Positions 34,513 to 49,140 of a stretch of 64,000 bases of DNA are shown here, one piece after another (within the stretch, counting starts at the first letter, position 1; each line of letters opens with the position of its first letter). The stretch covers positions 3,348,001 through 3,412,000 of the forward strand of contig JAJNNQ010000011.1 of the NCBI GenBank assembly GCA_027886175.1, given 5' to 3'. Both the position numbers and the translations under genes were made by a program. The notes beneath the pieces were generated by a model. It worked only from the letters and a program-made list of their open reading frames with translations, was not told where the DNA came from and ran no database searches. This stretch comes from Phylloscopus collybita (Eukaryota; Chordata; Aves; Passeriformes; Phylloscopidae).

Positions 34513-36330
34513 GTGGGAGCCGCGCTGGGTTGTGCCGGGGCTCGGGGCTGGCTGCGGGCGGAGGGGGCGGCAGGGGGCTCTGGCTGTGGCTGGGTTGTGC
34601 CGTGTCCGCGCCGTGTTCCCCGTGCCCTGAGGGCGCTGCGGGAGCGGCTGCCCGCGGTCTCCTTCCCGCGGGTGCCTGGGCTAAGAGATAATCTGATCGC
34701 AGCATCGATGGGAAATGTCGCGTTCCTCGTTTGAGTGGATTGAGTGGTTCTTAGTTCGAGGACAGCTTGTAATCTAATGATGCAATTCAAATTATAAACG
34801 CCTTCCCTGGCTCCTGATCTGAATTCCTTGGGGTCCCAGGAGCTGCTCCGTGGTGTTGTAGGATTTGTTCTGGTGGCCGTTTCATCTTTTCCCCATTTCT
34901 GAGGCGCTCCCTCCTGCGTGGGCTGTGTCAATTGGCCGCTTTTCTCTGATTCAATGGTAAATTTTGATTTCCAGCTGATTTGGGTGAACTTGCAGTAGCT
35001 AAAAACACCCAGAGGTCTGATACCCCCAGTACAACACAGACAATGCCAGCACATGTTAGAGTGGGGAGAAGGATGATTCCCCCACACAGACACTTTTTTA
35101 CGTGAAGTTTTCATAACAATCTCCGTTTGATGTTTTCCTTTGCAATTGAACCCATTTCTGTTGCAGAGTCAGGGATCCTCACTCTGGGCTCTGCCTTTAG
35201 CTGTGCAAATTCTGTCTTTGTGAGCAGGCAGAGCTTGGGCTGAGGGACAGAGGGAATCAGCCCAATTCCTGCCCCAGGCAAGGAGCCCCTGGTGCATTGT
35301 CCACACTTTTCCCCAGCAGGGTTAATTTGCATTTCTAAAGCTCCTCTCCTGCCTGCCTGGAGGAATCTCTCTTTCTGGGCAGGCACTGAATGACTCACAT
35401 TTGGCCCTCGGGCAATCTGCGTTTTCGCTTTTTTTCTTTTCTTTTCTTTTTTTTTTCTTAACATGGTCTATTAACTTTTTATTCGTTATTGGTCTCCTTG
35501 AAAGGCTCTTCTGGTTTTCCAAATGTAATCTGAAGGTGAACTTGGAAAAACACATATACCAAAATTTTCTGATCACTGAGAGCCACACACAAACAAACAC
35601 AAAACATTCCAAAGCAATCAAAGTTTTTCAAGGTCTTCTCCTAAGACTACAAATTGATTCTCACACGCCTGGCTCAACCCTAACTGACAATATAAAAGTA
35701 GGATTATTGCAAAAAATTATCTAATGGTAATCTTGTCACTGAAACTGTGGGAAAAGCCAAAACTCTCCAACAATATCTTCAGTGTTAGAGAGTCAAGGCA
35801 TTACTTGATTCTGTCCAGGATTGGCAACAGAAATCATTTCATCCACACATAGCCCGGGGTGCAGAGAAAATCATTCCATGACATGTGAGCTTTACTGGAT
35901 TTTTCCCAAACTTTTTACAGTCTGAACCCATAGAAATCCCTTGGTTTGATGTTCATTGCTTCCAAGTTGCTGAGGTCTCAGGATTTAATTTCCTGTTGGA
36001 CCCGGATTCCTCTGCCTCTGATGTTCATTAGGTCTGCACTGCTGGAATTCCTTCTCAGCCTTTTCCAGCCCAGGTGTCTGCAGCTCTTCCAGGGGCAGTG
36101 TCTGGGCTGGGTGTTGGTTGCTGGTTGCCGATGGTCGTTGATGTTTTGTTGATGGTCGTTCTCTCTGTGGGGATCTTTTGGGCTCTTCCCAGTCTGGTGA
36201 GATGTTCAACTCATCTCTGCTGAGTGCTGTAACATCCCTTCAAATAAAACCTTGAAAATTCCTTTCCCCAGGGCAAAGGCCAACCGAGGCTGAGTGGAGA
36301 AATGAAATCAAAAACAATTTTAAAGTCGGT
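34513..36330 (+). other. Intron of ZNF D, duplicated
   Basis: Direct copy of 12,527-14,330 with small indels, including a different poly-T tract (35,425-35,460). No host exon seen. Confidence 0.35.
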
Positions 36331-36339
36331 CTATTTTCC

Positions 36340-38470
36340 ACCCATCTGAGCCCAGCCAGCCCAGAGTGTGAGTGTGGCTGAGGCCCAGAGTGGAATTCTC
36401 CCGGTGTCTCCCCAGCCCCTGTGGCAGTGCAGGCACAGAAAGCCCTGAAGCTGCAGCAGTGGCAGCAAGGATTGGCCCGCAGTGCCTGGAGATGCCAAGA
36501 GAGGGTGCCCAGGCAGAGCATTCCAGCAGAGGATCTGTGGGCAGGCACAGGGGCTTCCCCCGCTGTGGAGCCCTGGCTGCTGCTCCCTTGCCTTCAGTGC
36601 AGGCTCAGCCGTGGCCTGTTTGACATTCCCAGGCAATTTCAGTTCCTTTGCTGAGCCTGGGAGTGCCATGGCTGGGGCATCAATCATTTTGGGTTTTTAT
36701 TTTCTCCAGCTTTGTTCTCTTTCTCGTGTCCATCCCATAACACTGAGGCTGTCTGGGGTTACAAAGTCACACAATGTTCTGGCTGGAGCAGAGAATCCTC
36801 AGTGCAGGTCCTGCAATTCCCTGTTAATCCTCAGAACTGTCACATCTCCTTTTTAGTCCTTTAGGGTAAGGTTACTTCTCAGATTCCTTGGACCTTCTCT
36901 GGGTAAATACGCCAGAAAACTTCAGCCAAAATATGTCCCAAATATTTAATCTTTTTCTCGACCGCTCCTGCTTTTTTATCAAATACTCCAAGATGCTTTT
37001 TAGCCTGAAAACTGAGCCATTTCACAGAGGCTTCTTCTACCACTTCTTCTTGTCCTCCTGACTGGAGCTGGAGTCACCCACACCCTGCATTAACCCAATC
37101 CCTGGGGGTGAGGTGAATTCTTTTGATGTTTTCTGCAAGGCTTGCCCCAATCAGGCTGGTGCTTCCCTGCATCCCTGCAGCAGCACCGTCCATGTCTTTC
37201 CCATTTTCCCTTCTCCCTCTTGTTCCCACTCCAAGGCCAAACCCTGTTCACCATCCTGTGTGAGTGGGCATCCCCAGAAAGCATCTTTTCCATCAAGGGC
37301 TGAATGGGAGCAGTGTGAGGAGGGAACCTGGTTCCAGATGGTGTCAGGATCTGAGACTGTGGGGTGCCTGGGTTTCAGAATCTCGTTTATTGTTCTTAGG
37401 TCCTGCACCATTCTGTGGATTCCATCTGATTTCCTGCCTGGCAGCACAGGAGCATTACAGGGAGAGACCCCTGGCTCCAAAAGCCCTGCCTTTCCCAGGG
37501 GCTCAAGAACAGGCTGTGAGCCCTTCCTTCCCTCCCTGGGAATAGGGGATTGCTTTTAGACCCCACTTGTCCTGGTGGCTTCAGAGGAATTTGGAGAGGC
37601 TGGGGATCTGATTTTCCCAATTTCCTTGGGGCTGCCCACACTTCTGGGCTCACTTCAGCCCTGGCCTTGCCAGACATTTGTCACAGAGGTACAGGAGAAC
37701 TAGCCTGTGTATCACCTTTGACAATATTAATTTGCTTTCCCAATTTAGCCATTAAATCCCTTCCCAGTCAATGAGAATCACATTTAGGAGCAATTGAAAA
37801 TTTCTGCATTTCCAACCCATCCCCACATCTGCTAATAGTGGTTGAATAAAACACAGCTGCTCATCTTTCCCACTTACCCCCTGAATAATCAAAGACATTT
37901 TTGGCCTTTTCCCCCTTAGGTGTGAGATTGAGAGTGGATGGAGAGGCCCCTGTGTCTGTGAGGAAAGGCCTCCTGTCGATGCAGAGCCACCCTGAATGTT
38001 CTCCAGGGCTCCAGTGCGGTGGGTCCCTGGTGTGATGGGAGCTCTGCCACCCCTCCCAGTCCATGTCCCTGCAGGGGTGGACTTGCTGCTGGTGAGGGTG
38101 CTGCTGTCTGTGCTTGCAGTGTCCTTGTGGCCTGCAGCTGGCAGCCTGATTCCTTGCCAGGGGCTGTTTGGGTGGGCTCTCCCCTGCCCAGGAGGGCAAT
38201 GCCTCTGCCAGGTCCTTGTGGCCGAGCCGGTGCCCTGGGTGCTGGGGCCCCCTTGGGCCCTGGGCTTGATCCCTCAGGGGCTGTAGAAACTCTGCCATGG
38301 CCTTTGCCTTCCCCTTGGCCTTTTCCTCCTCCCTTCTTGCCTTCTTCCCCTGCTGTGCCTTTGTGACCAAGTGCTACAGGGGCTTCTTCTGCCCCTCCTG
38401 CAGCCCCCCTGAGTGCCTGTGGGTGCTCATCCTCTGACAGCTGCTGAGCTTTCTGCAAAACCATTCATTT
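36340..38470 (-). mobile_element. Decayed ERV gag-protease-RT fragment antisense to ZNF D
   Basis: Read on minus from 38,464: the capsid/nucleocapsid charged region (38,370-38,200), a nucleocapsid-like His/Cys remnant near 38,130, and the protease DTGAS motif near 37,955, all within one open frame (38,370-37,861). RT pieces follow at 37,677-37,396 and 37,480-37,151 (VQDLRTINE), then decayed RT to about 36,340. Frames are repeatedly broken. It is the fullest of the four related fragments and the evidence that the gag pieces at 6.9 and 48.5 kb are retroviral. Confidence 0.72.
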
Positions 38471-40491
<2,021 letters not shown>

Positions 40492-41139
40492 GGGAAGCCC
40501 TGGGAGTGCCCTGAGCGCGGGAAGAGCTTCGTGCACTGCTCCAGCTCCATCCCCCGTGGGAGGATTGGCGTTGGATGATCCCCAGTGACCCCCGTTGGAG
40601 AGAGCCCTGGTCATCTGTGGCCCTGGTGATCCCTGTTGGGAAGACACCTGGCTGGGGGGGCTCCATATCTTCCAGGCTCCCTGTGGGCGCCTGGATGAAC
40701 ACAGGGACAGGAACATCCATCGGGACACAGACTGCCAGTTGGAATTCCTTGGGGAGAGTGGATTTGTTGACTTTCAACCCCAGAACATTTTTAGTTCTGG
40801 GGCCTCAAGGAATACTGGATGGTCTTGGAGGTCTTTTTCAACCTCAGGGATTCTACAGTTTTGATTTCCTGTTTCCAAGTGTTTCCTAGTGTGATGTTAC
40901 GTTGTTTATATCCCAAATTGTCTGTAGGGTTTATGCTGGATATTACACTCTGTACCTTTAATATGAGGTCTGAGAGAAAAATCTGGTGAGAAGCGCAGAG
41001 TTTGTTTTCAGAAAACTTCTGCCTCCAGACTGGCCTTGACAGTGGGAGTCAACAACACAGAGACATGAGACAGTGTAGGCTTTTTTCCCCTCTCTCTTTT
41101 TCTCTTGCTTTTAGTAAGTTAGGGAATCTGGCTGAGGCA

Positions 41140-41554
41140 GAGAAGCTTCAGTTTTCTTTTTCCTCTTTTTTTCTTTTTTTTTTTCCATTTTCTTTTCCTT
41201 CTTTTGGAACTGTTCAAACCTCCCCAGGCTGAGGACCCAGGGGAGCACCAGGGGGAGCTTGCACCTGGGACCCACCAAGATCTACCCTGCACAGCAACTT
41301 TTCCCAGCAACAGAGGGACTGAGAACAGAGCAACCACCTACAGAAAGGACTTCTTTTGTGATTTGTCATCTCTCCAGGGTGGCACAAAGTTCTTGTCATC
41401 TGGTATTGTTCAATTTATTGTGCTGGGGAGTGCTTTGCCAGTTTAATTAAACAGGTTTCTTTCCACTTCTCTCTGAGGAGGTCACTCCTGAACCAGTTGG
41501 GGGAGGGGAGGGAGAGCCCCTTAGGAGGTTTCCTCCCAAATTTGCCCTAAACGA
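41140..41554 (+). mobile_element. ERV LTR (plus orientation), fragment
   Basis: Inverted counterpart of 4,127-4,560, ending CCCTAAACGACTACA. The poly(A) signal has decayed to AATTAAA near 41,445, whereas the other arm keeps AATAAA. A long T-rich tract lies at 41,155-41,200. The minisatellite begins directly after the LTR end. Confidence 0.55.
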
Positions 41555-41559
41555 CTACA

Positions 41560-42045
41560 CATCTCTTGCTCATCTCATGGTCTTTATGACCCCATGGCCA
41601 TGGTTAGGTCATGGTCACCTTATGGTCATGGTCATGAAATGCTCATGGTCATCAAATGGTCATGGTCATCTTGTGGTCAACACATTGCCACAGTCATGTG
41701 CATGGTCACAGTTGTAGTCATGTAACGGTCATTTCCTGAGCACCATCATCTCATCTTCATGGTCGTCTACTGATCACAATCACCTCATACTCATGGTCCT
41801 CTCATGGGCACGATCTCATGCTCATGGCTGTGTCATGGTCATCTGATGGTCACGGTCTTCTCATGGCCATGATGACCTCATGGCCATGGTTGTTTCATGT
41901 TCATCTCATGGTCAGCTCATGATCTCAATCACCTCATAGCTGTGTCATGGTCATCTGATGGTCACAGCCCTCTCATGGTCATGATCATCTCATGGGCATG
42001 GTCACAGTCATGGTCATGATCATCTCATGGTGTCTAGGTTTGAAC
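41560..42045. repeat. ATGACCATGAG-type minisatellite, copy 2 (inverted)
   Basis: GGTCATGGTCATC-type words, the reverse complement of 3,605-4,126, slightly shorter and with different internal repeats, indicating slippage since the duplication. Confidence 0.85.
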
Positions 42046-42561
42046 GACAGGTGTCTGCGGAGGAAGGAGGAGCCTCCCTTGGAACGGAGAATTCAAACCC
42101 CACTTCCTGTGAATTATTATAATTTTGAAAATTCAGGGCCTCTCAGGCACAGGTACGGGGACAGGAATCCCAGTTCTTTCCTGGTGTGTATAACCAGGCA
42201 AACAAACCCCACCACCCACAGCATTGATAACAAACAGAACCAGGAGCCCAGGAACAGCTTCCCTGAGCGCGGCACTTTCCCCTGGGGTGCAGTTCCGGGC
42301 ACAGCCGGCAGGGGCGCTGGTGGCTCCCGGTGGGCAGGGCAGGTGCGATGATCCCCCCGCGGCTGCAGGGGGCGCTGTGGCGCGGGCTCGGGGAGCGCGC
42401 GGTGATGGCGGCTTTGTCCGGGACGGGAAGGGATGGAGGAGAGGCTTTGCTTCCCAGAGCCCTGGGGCTGCCCATCCCAGTGCCCCTGCAGGACTCTCGG
42501 CAGCAGCAAGCTGGGCCTGCAAGATGTCCCAGCAGTGTGAAAAACGACCTTTTACCTTGTT
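42046..42561. other. GC-rich duplicated spacer, copy 2
   Basis: Reverse complement of 3,090-3,604. No exon recognised; frames are open on both strands because of composition. Confidence 0.35.
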
Positions 42562-43090
42562 CTAATCATTTATAAGTATAATAAAAAGAAAATAAAATAG
42601 AATAAAAATAGACAATAAGGAGACAAAAGATGATAGCTTCTCAGCTGAGGGTGAAAAGCAACACACCGCCCATTCCAAATTTCTTGGTATTTAAAAGTCT
42701 TGGTGTTACATATTTAAATAAGCTAATGCATGATTCAAATATTCATTTTGGTTTCAAGACCCCCCTAAGCATACAGTTTACCTGTGGGATTCCATGCAGT
42801 CTAGATGTATGTTGTAAATCTGTGTTCCGAAGATTCAAAGGCTTAATTATTCCTTGTCAAAAATCTTTAGTTCAGTAATTCCAGACGTCCCTTCTGTCTT
42901 CTCTCTAGTTGGGGAGTAAAAAAACAAAAACAACCCCCATCTCTACTTTGTTACAATCTGAAAATATACCTTCGTTACATTTTTAAATTCCACAAATAAA
43001 AGGAAATACAGTACAACCTTCTTACACTATATGTATAACCTTCATTTAAACATTTGCGAAAAGCCAGCTCTAAAATGTGCATTTATAACA
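42562..43090. repeat. LTR-like element, copy 2 (inverted)
   Basis: Reverse complement of 2,538-3,080, bounded by TGTTCTAATC and GCATTTATAACA. No coding content. Confidence 0.45.
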
Positions 43091-44399
43091 GTCCCAAAAG
43101 GATCCTCTCCCTGCACTGCTAACACAGGCACAGACCCCTCGGACAAGTCCAGGCTTGTTTCAGGCAGCGTAGGACCCGGGGTAAATGTAGCAAGATGAAT
43201 CCTGCATGGCTCCTTCAGAGGGGTTGGATGAATCAGTGGAGAAAGGAAACGGATCTGCCTCAGGAGTCTTGTCCAGAGATTTTATTCCAGTTACAGCAGC
43301 ACTTCTGAACCGTGTGAGTGCCCTGAGCAGAACCCCGACCATGTGCCTGTGCTGGGTTTTCACCTGGGAGAGGGGGAAGGGGGAGGGCACACAGCCTACC
43401 TCTCAGAGAGGGACAGGGCGTGACCCGAGGGCTAAAGGGCAGCCTAAAGGTCAAATCACCTGTGAGGAGGGGTGGGCCCTCTCTGCCGGGGCCAATTCCT
43501 TCGATGGGCAGCCCCTGCAGAATCTCAGGTTGCTTGGTAAACCCGGTGTATTATAATCATTCCCTCAGGGTTGGCTGGGAAAAACCTACCCCGGGGGAGG
43601 GGAAGAATCTCCAAAAGGGAGCCCACCTTGAAAACCTTAAAGGCACACCACAACACCTGTTCATGTTAAAGGACGTTAATTACTTACCTGTTATTGATGA
43701 TTTCACTCCATTGATCCCCTTCCATTGTACACCGGAATCCATTTCCCGTCGGGAACCACTGCCACTGCTCCCCAAGATGGTGCACATGCAAATGAGGGGA
43801 CACCAGGGAACGATGGGACAATATTTCAGGGTAAAGACCCCAAAGGCAACGAGCCATTACAACACCAAAGACTGAAAGTGACTTCTTCAGGTGAGGAGAA
43901 CAGTGGTGAACATCCGGCTACCAACTAAAGACCTCCGACTCCTCGCCATGACCGGACAGTACCGGGCCAGTGTGACAGCCCCGGACCAGGACCCTACAAG
44001 TGACTTCCCAGAGACTCTGGTGGGGACAGGAGCCCCAGCTCTGCCGTGTCCTCCTCGGCGCCGTCCAGCGGGAGCAGTGGCCGTGTGCGCGACCCCTCGG
44101 GCCCCCACCCAGCGCTGTTTTGCAATAAAGGCCTTTTCAAAGGAGCTGGTCTGCTGGCCCCATTCTTGACACCTTGGGGACATCATTGGGGTGATGGCAT
44201 CATCAGGAACATGGCTGGTGTCACTTGTCCCCTCCCCTCTCCCTGCACGGTGTTTGAGACAAAACCAGGGAATTTTCCGGAGATTTTCATTGAAACTGTC
44301 CCAAATCCTGATGGGAATTCCTGGGGTGACCTCACTGGGGACACTCAGGGACACATGGGGATACTCAGGGGCACTTGAGGACTCTCAGGGATGCAAGGG
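43091..44399 (+). other. Duplicated segment with an unrecognised open frame, copy 2
   Basis: Inverted copy of 1,340-2,530. The frames 43,206-43,556 and 43,420-43,875 on plus correspond to those in the first arm. An AATAAAGG signal at 44,125 ends the region. Unrecognised; possibly a retroelement 3' part. Confidence 0.3.
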
Positions 44400-45560
44400 C
44401 AGGGGGTGAATGAGCCCCCTTGGTGCCTGAAGCAGAGGCGGTTATAAATGACAATGTAAAAATATCAATGGCAATATCAATGACAATACAATATTGCCTT
44501 ATGCATTCACATGTCAGCTTTTGCACGTTGTCATCACAATTATTTTGATACAGTGCAATTTATAGTTCCTTCCAGCTGCTTTCTGGTATAACACAATCTA
44601 TCAGTTTGCGTGTACACTGCATAGCCAACAGAAATGGCAGCGTAATAAATTGATTTTATATCATAGGCCTTAGCAACATATTAAAATACACAATGCTCAA
44701 TGCTGAAATGCTTTTATAGTATAACTATTATAGCTAACTTTTCTATTATAATTGACTTTTACATTGTAACTAACTCAGAGAAACGTGTTAGTTTGAAAGA
44801 CAGGTGTGTGCCAGGGAAAGCCAGAGACTCCCTTGGAGTGGAGAATGCAAATTCCATCCCTCCAAATTATTATAACTCAGAAAATTCAGGGGCTCTCAGG
44901 CAAAGAAATGGGGATAGGACGTGATGCCGGTGTTCTTCAGCCCAGCCAGCTCCCGGCACCGGCGCCAGGAGTGGGCTGCCCCCAGAAAGCCAGGCAATCC
45001 AGGGTGCAGCTGCAGGGCACAGCTGCTCTATAACACAGGTGGCACGCGTCCAGGGCAGGGACAAGGGACAGGGAGAGGCCTTCTGGGTGATTTGCAAAGG
45101 TGTTTATTGCCCAGAGGGTCAGGGACAGAAAAAGGCACAGAACCTGGGCTTGCAGGGGCTGATAAGTGGGGGAGGTCTGGGGAGAGGATACAATTTCCAA
45201 CCAATGAGGGTGACCTGGGGGAGGAACATAAGGCGGGGAGTACAATGCACAGAGCAATGAAAGAACACAAGGGGAGGGAACAGTTTAAACCAACCACTGG
45301 GGCGTTGAAGGTTGGGGGATTGACAGGGAAGGGTCTGGAAGAAGGGGCAGGGCCAGGGAAGGACTGACAGTTCTGTAGGAGGAGGGAAGGGCAGGTCGAG
45401 GGAAGACAGACAACCAGGGCAGAACCAACAATACAGGGGGAAAGGAACAATGAATTAGGGATAAAATATGCTGTAACAATACAAAATATGGGTGGTGTAT
45501 AAAACTGACCATAAAAACTGAGCTGCAATTGGAAACACAAGAAAAATCCACCACAACAAC
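44400..45560 (-). repeat. 1.3-kb duplicated block, copy 2 (inverted)
   Basis: Reverse complement of 80-1,200. The homology ends near 45,550, where the sequence switches to an LTR-type stretch (CATCTCCCCAGCTGC to TAACCCAAGACA, 45,565-45,630) related to the element at 28,330-28,418, so an LTR lies exactly at this duplication edge. Confidence 0.6.
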
Positions 45561-45639
45561 AGATAAACATCTCCCCAGCTGCTTTCAACACATGAAACAG
45601 AATACACATTTTTCGTTCTATAACCCAAGACACCAATGC

Positions 45640-46540
45640 TTGGGTTTGGCGGTTCCAAGCCCCTCTTGCTCAGTCTGGGTGTCCCATCCCTCCTTTTCCT
45701 TAATTCAGGCACCTCCTGGCAGCTTTTTCCTGCAAAGAATCCATGACTTTGGAGATTTCTGGGGGGCAGTTTTGGAGAGGGACAGCTCTGTCTGGCTTTC
45801 CCCTCCCTCTTGTGGCCTCTCAGCCGCCCACAACACCCTGGGGCTGCTGGGATTTCCCTCCTGGGGACAAAGACCTTCATTCCCTTCCAGGACCCCAATG
45901 CCCAGCTGGGGCTCCAGGCCAGGGGCTCCTTGAGCAGCTGCCCCAGAACCTCCCCCAGGGTCTCCCAGCGCAGCCAGAGCCGCTTGGCCTGGGGTCCCCA
46001 AAGCCCTCAGCAAGCCCAAAGGCCCTCCCAGGAACCCTCAACTCCCTCACACCCAGCATCCCCCACAGCCCCTGCAAGTTCCCCCCATGGCACTGGCCAT
46101 GGCCATGTCCCCACATGTCACTGGCCATGTCCCACCATGGCCTCCTCACCCATGGCTGTCTCCCCACCAGGTTTCCATCCCTGTCATTGTCCCCCACATC
46201 TCCATCTGAGCCTGTGTCCCCCTGTGTCCCCATGAATGGCCACGTCCCCCTCCATGTCCATGTGCCCCCATGTCACTCTCCATGTCTATGTCCCCCCATG
46301 CCCTCACCCGGGTCTTAGTTCAAGGTCCTCATTTTTACCCCAGTGTGGGATTTCTTTAAAGGGATGAAGAGAAATGAAAAGAAAATCAAGGCCAAAACAA
46401 AAGGATTTCTGTGTCCGTGCGAGCCGAGGATCCACATGCTTGGGTGGGAGGGAAGAACTTTATTGGAGAGGTTTCCACCCCACTGTCTCCAAAACCTTGA
46501 TCTTGGCCCCAGTTCATCACCATTTGGCTGTGGAAGACAC
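45640..46540. other. Single-copy interval, no gene recognised
   Basis: Lies between the inverted arm and the direct E unit. Contains CCATGTCCCC-type low-complexity words (46,080-46,310). A plus frame of 191 codons (45,743-46,318) is Pro/Ser-rich low complexity. No domain is seen. Confidence 0.3.
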
Positions 46541-46921
46541 CCTCAGGCAATAGGAAATCAAAATTGTGGAATCCCTGAGGTTGGAAAAAACCTCCAAGAC
46601 CATCCAGTATTCCTTGAGGCCCCAGAAGATACGAATGAACACAAATGATTTCCTGGGGTTGAAAGTCAACAAATCCACTCTGGCCAAGGAATTCCCAGTG
46701 TCTCTCTCTGTCTTGATGGATGTTCCTGCCTTCATCCAGGTGCCCATGGGGAGACAGGAAGATGTGGAGCCACCCCCAAGCCAGGTGTCTTCCCACGGAT
46801 CACCAGGGCTCTGCCCAACGAGGGTCACTGGGGATCATCCAACGCCGATCCTCCCACGGGGGATGGAGCTGGAGCAGCGCACGAAGCTCTTCCCGCTCTC
46901 AGGGCACTCCCAGGGCTTCCC

Positions 46922-47662
46922 TTAGGGGTGCCTCTGTTTGTGTCGGGTCAAGTCATAGCTCCTGGAGAAGCTCTTCCCACACTCAGGACACTCGTAGGGC
47001 CTCTCCCCGGTGTGGATGCACCGGTGCCTGATGAGGGTGGAGTTCTGCTTGAAACCCTTCCTGCAGTCAGGGCAGCGGAAGGGCCTCTCCTCCATGTGTA
47101 TCCGCTGATGTCTGAGGAGATCAGAGCTCGTGTGAAACCTCTTCTTACACTTGGTACACTCGTAGGGCCTCTCCCCCGTGTGGATCACCTGGTGGTGTTT
47201 CAGGTTGGAGCTGCATCCAAAGCTCTTCCCACATTCCAAGCAGGTGTAGGGCCGTTCCCCAGTGTGAATCACCTGGTGCCGGAGCAGGTCTGAGCTATCT
47301 CTGAAGCTCTTCCCACATTCCCCACACTTGCAGGGCTTTTCCCCAGTGTGGATCATCTGGTGTTTCCTAAGATTGCCCTTCAGGCTGAAGCTCTTCCCAC
47401 ACTCCCCACACTCATAGGGCCGTTCCCCAGTGTGGATCACCTGGTGCCGGATCAGCTTGGACCTGCAGCTGAAACCCTTCCCACATTCCAAGCACTTGTG
47501 GGGCTTCTCCCCTCCATCAGGCTTCTCCTCCAGCTCTGAGCTCCAGCTGGATCTCCGGCTGCTCTCCTGGCACAGCGGGGGTCTTTCCTCCTCGCAGCTC
47601 CCTGGGCTGGGTTTGCAGCCCCTTGTCCTGTGGGATCTCCAGGGCTTTTCCTCCTCCTCCAT
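46922..47662 (-). CDS. C2H2 zinc-finger protein E (7 fingers)
   Basis: A 246-residue protein from the ATG at 47,662, after the acceptor CCAG|GATTTG near 47,690. The leader is as in A but with W substitutions ([10 protein letters not shown]). Seven fingers have all zinc ligands. Finger 5 is divergent ([10 protein letters not shown]) and finger 6 follows an MEERPF linker. The last finger [10 protein letters not shown] differs from A at three of four contact positions although the two units are otherwise close direct copies. Its first exon (50,697 upward) contains the 19-bp tandem array, so its transcript should have an unusually long, CpG-rich 5' leader. Confidence 0.86.
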   Translation of the reverse strand: MEEEEKPWRSHRTRGCKPSPGSCEEERPPLCQESSRRSSWSSELEEKPDGGEKPHKCLECGKGFSCRSKLIRHQVIHTGERPYECGECGKSFSLKGNLRKHQMIHTGEKPCKCGECGKSFRDSSDLLRHQVIHTGERPYTCLECGKSFGCSSNLKHHQVIHTGERPYECTKCKKRFHTSSDLLRHQRIHMEERPFRCPDCRKGFKQNSTLIRHRCIHTGERPYECPECGKSFSRSYDLTRHKQRHP

Positions 47663-47909
47663 CCAGACACTCCTTGGGAATGACAAATCCTGGTTTTGAG
47701 AAAAAAGAAGAGGAGAGAGCCTTAGGCTGGGGGTTCCTCCTTGTCCAAGCTCATCTCAGGAAGTCACTGGGCATCTTGTGTCTGTAAGAACCTCCACAAC
47801 ACCAAGATTCAGCCCAATACCCCTCCAAACATCAAGACACAGATCAAAAACTCCCCAAACACCAAGACTCAGACAAAACCTCTTGTAAATCATAAAGATT
47901 CAGCCCCGT

Positions 47910-48480
47910 GCAAAAACCCAAAGCACCAACATTGAGCCCAATAAAGCTCAGAAACACCAAGATTCACTCTCAGGAAAATCCTGGATTTCCTTCTCCGGTC
48001 ACCTGCTGTTTGTGGGGGGGCAGCGCTCCTGGGGCTGGGGGAGGCTGCAGATCCAGGGAGGGGTGGAACCTTGTGCTGCCTCCTATTCCTGCTCCTCCTC
48101 CTCCTCCTGTGTCCCTACTCTTCTTCACACTCCTCTTCCTCCTACTGCTCCTCCTTCTCCTGCACAATCCCACCTTCTCCTCCCACGTGCATCCTTTGAT
48201 CATTTTCTTCTTCATCCCTGCTTCTCCTTCCCTTCTCCTCCTGCCCCCAGGATTGACTGGGGACCCGAGAGTGTCCAGGAGACAGACGAGTGACAGATCA
48301 GGGGGGTCTGGGAAGAGTCAGCAGGGAGAGAGCACTGAAAATCTCATCAGGGAGGACACTGGGATCTTCAGGGAGGAAACATGGCAGGGCACCCATGCAG
48401 GGTGGAAAAGGGAAAGCCAGGAAGGGGTCCCAGCAAAAGGGATGATGATCTCAAAATATCGCTGAAAGGTCTCAGGGGAG
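47910..48480 (-). other. Upstream intron segment of ZNF E
   Basis: Direct copy of 6,290-6,840, with the same pyrimidine-rich tract and no recognised exon. Confidence 0.3.
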
Positions 48481-48543
48481 ATTGTTAAGGCAGTTTGCAC
48501 ATTCTCCCAGAGGTAATTAAGGACATGGACACCCGGGGGGGCA

Positions 48544-49140
48544 ATGAGGGAAGTCAAGAAGGGATTTGGACAACAGGGGATGGATGGTGTTGGTGTGCTG
48601 GGAAGGGAAAGGGTGAAGGGGAATGTGCAGGAATATGGTGAAGGCAAGAAGCAGCAGCAGGAATCGCTGTGGGAAGAAAAAGGATTATGGAAAAGAGGAA
48701 GAAGATGGGAAATGGGGATTCCACCTGCAAGGATCAAGATTATCCTTGAAGGACTTTGCTTGGGTCCCTGCAGAAATGAATGCTTTTGCAGAAAGTTCAG
48801 CAGCTGTCAGAGGATGAGCACCCACAGGCACTCAGGGGGGCTGCAAGAGGGGCAGAAGAAGCCCCTGCAGCACTTGGTCACAAAGGCACAGCAGGGGAAG
48901 AAGGCAAGAAGGGAGGAGGAAAAGGCCAAGGGGAAGGCAAAGGCCATGGCAGAGTTTCTACAGCCCCTGAGGGATCAAGCCCAGGGCCCAAGGGGGCCCC
49001 AGCACCCAGGGCACCGGCTCGGCCACAAGGACCTGGCAGAGGCATTGCCCTCCTGGGCAGGGGAGAGCCCACCCAAACAGCCCCTGGCAAGGAATCAGGC
49101 TTCCAGCTTCTTGACACAAGGACACTGCAAGCAATAATTA
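48544..49140 (+). mobile_element. Decayed ERV gag fragment antisense to ZNF E
   Basis: Direct copy of 6,900-7,510. One frame stays open for 197 codons here (48,544-49,137), and a 3-base deletion relative to the A copy keeps the frame. The retroviral assignment rests on the contiguous gag-protease frame in unit D. Confidence 0.5.
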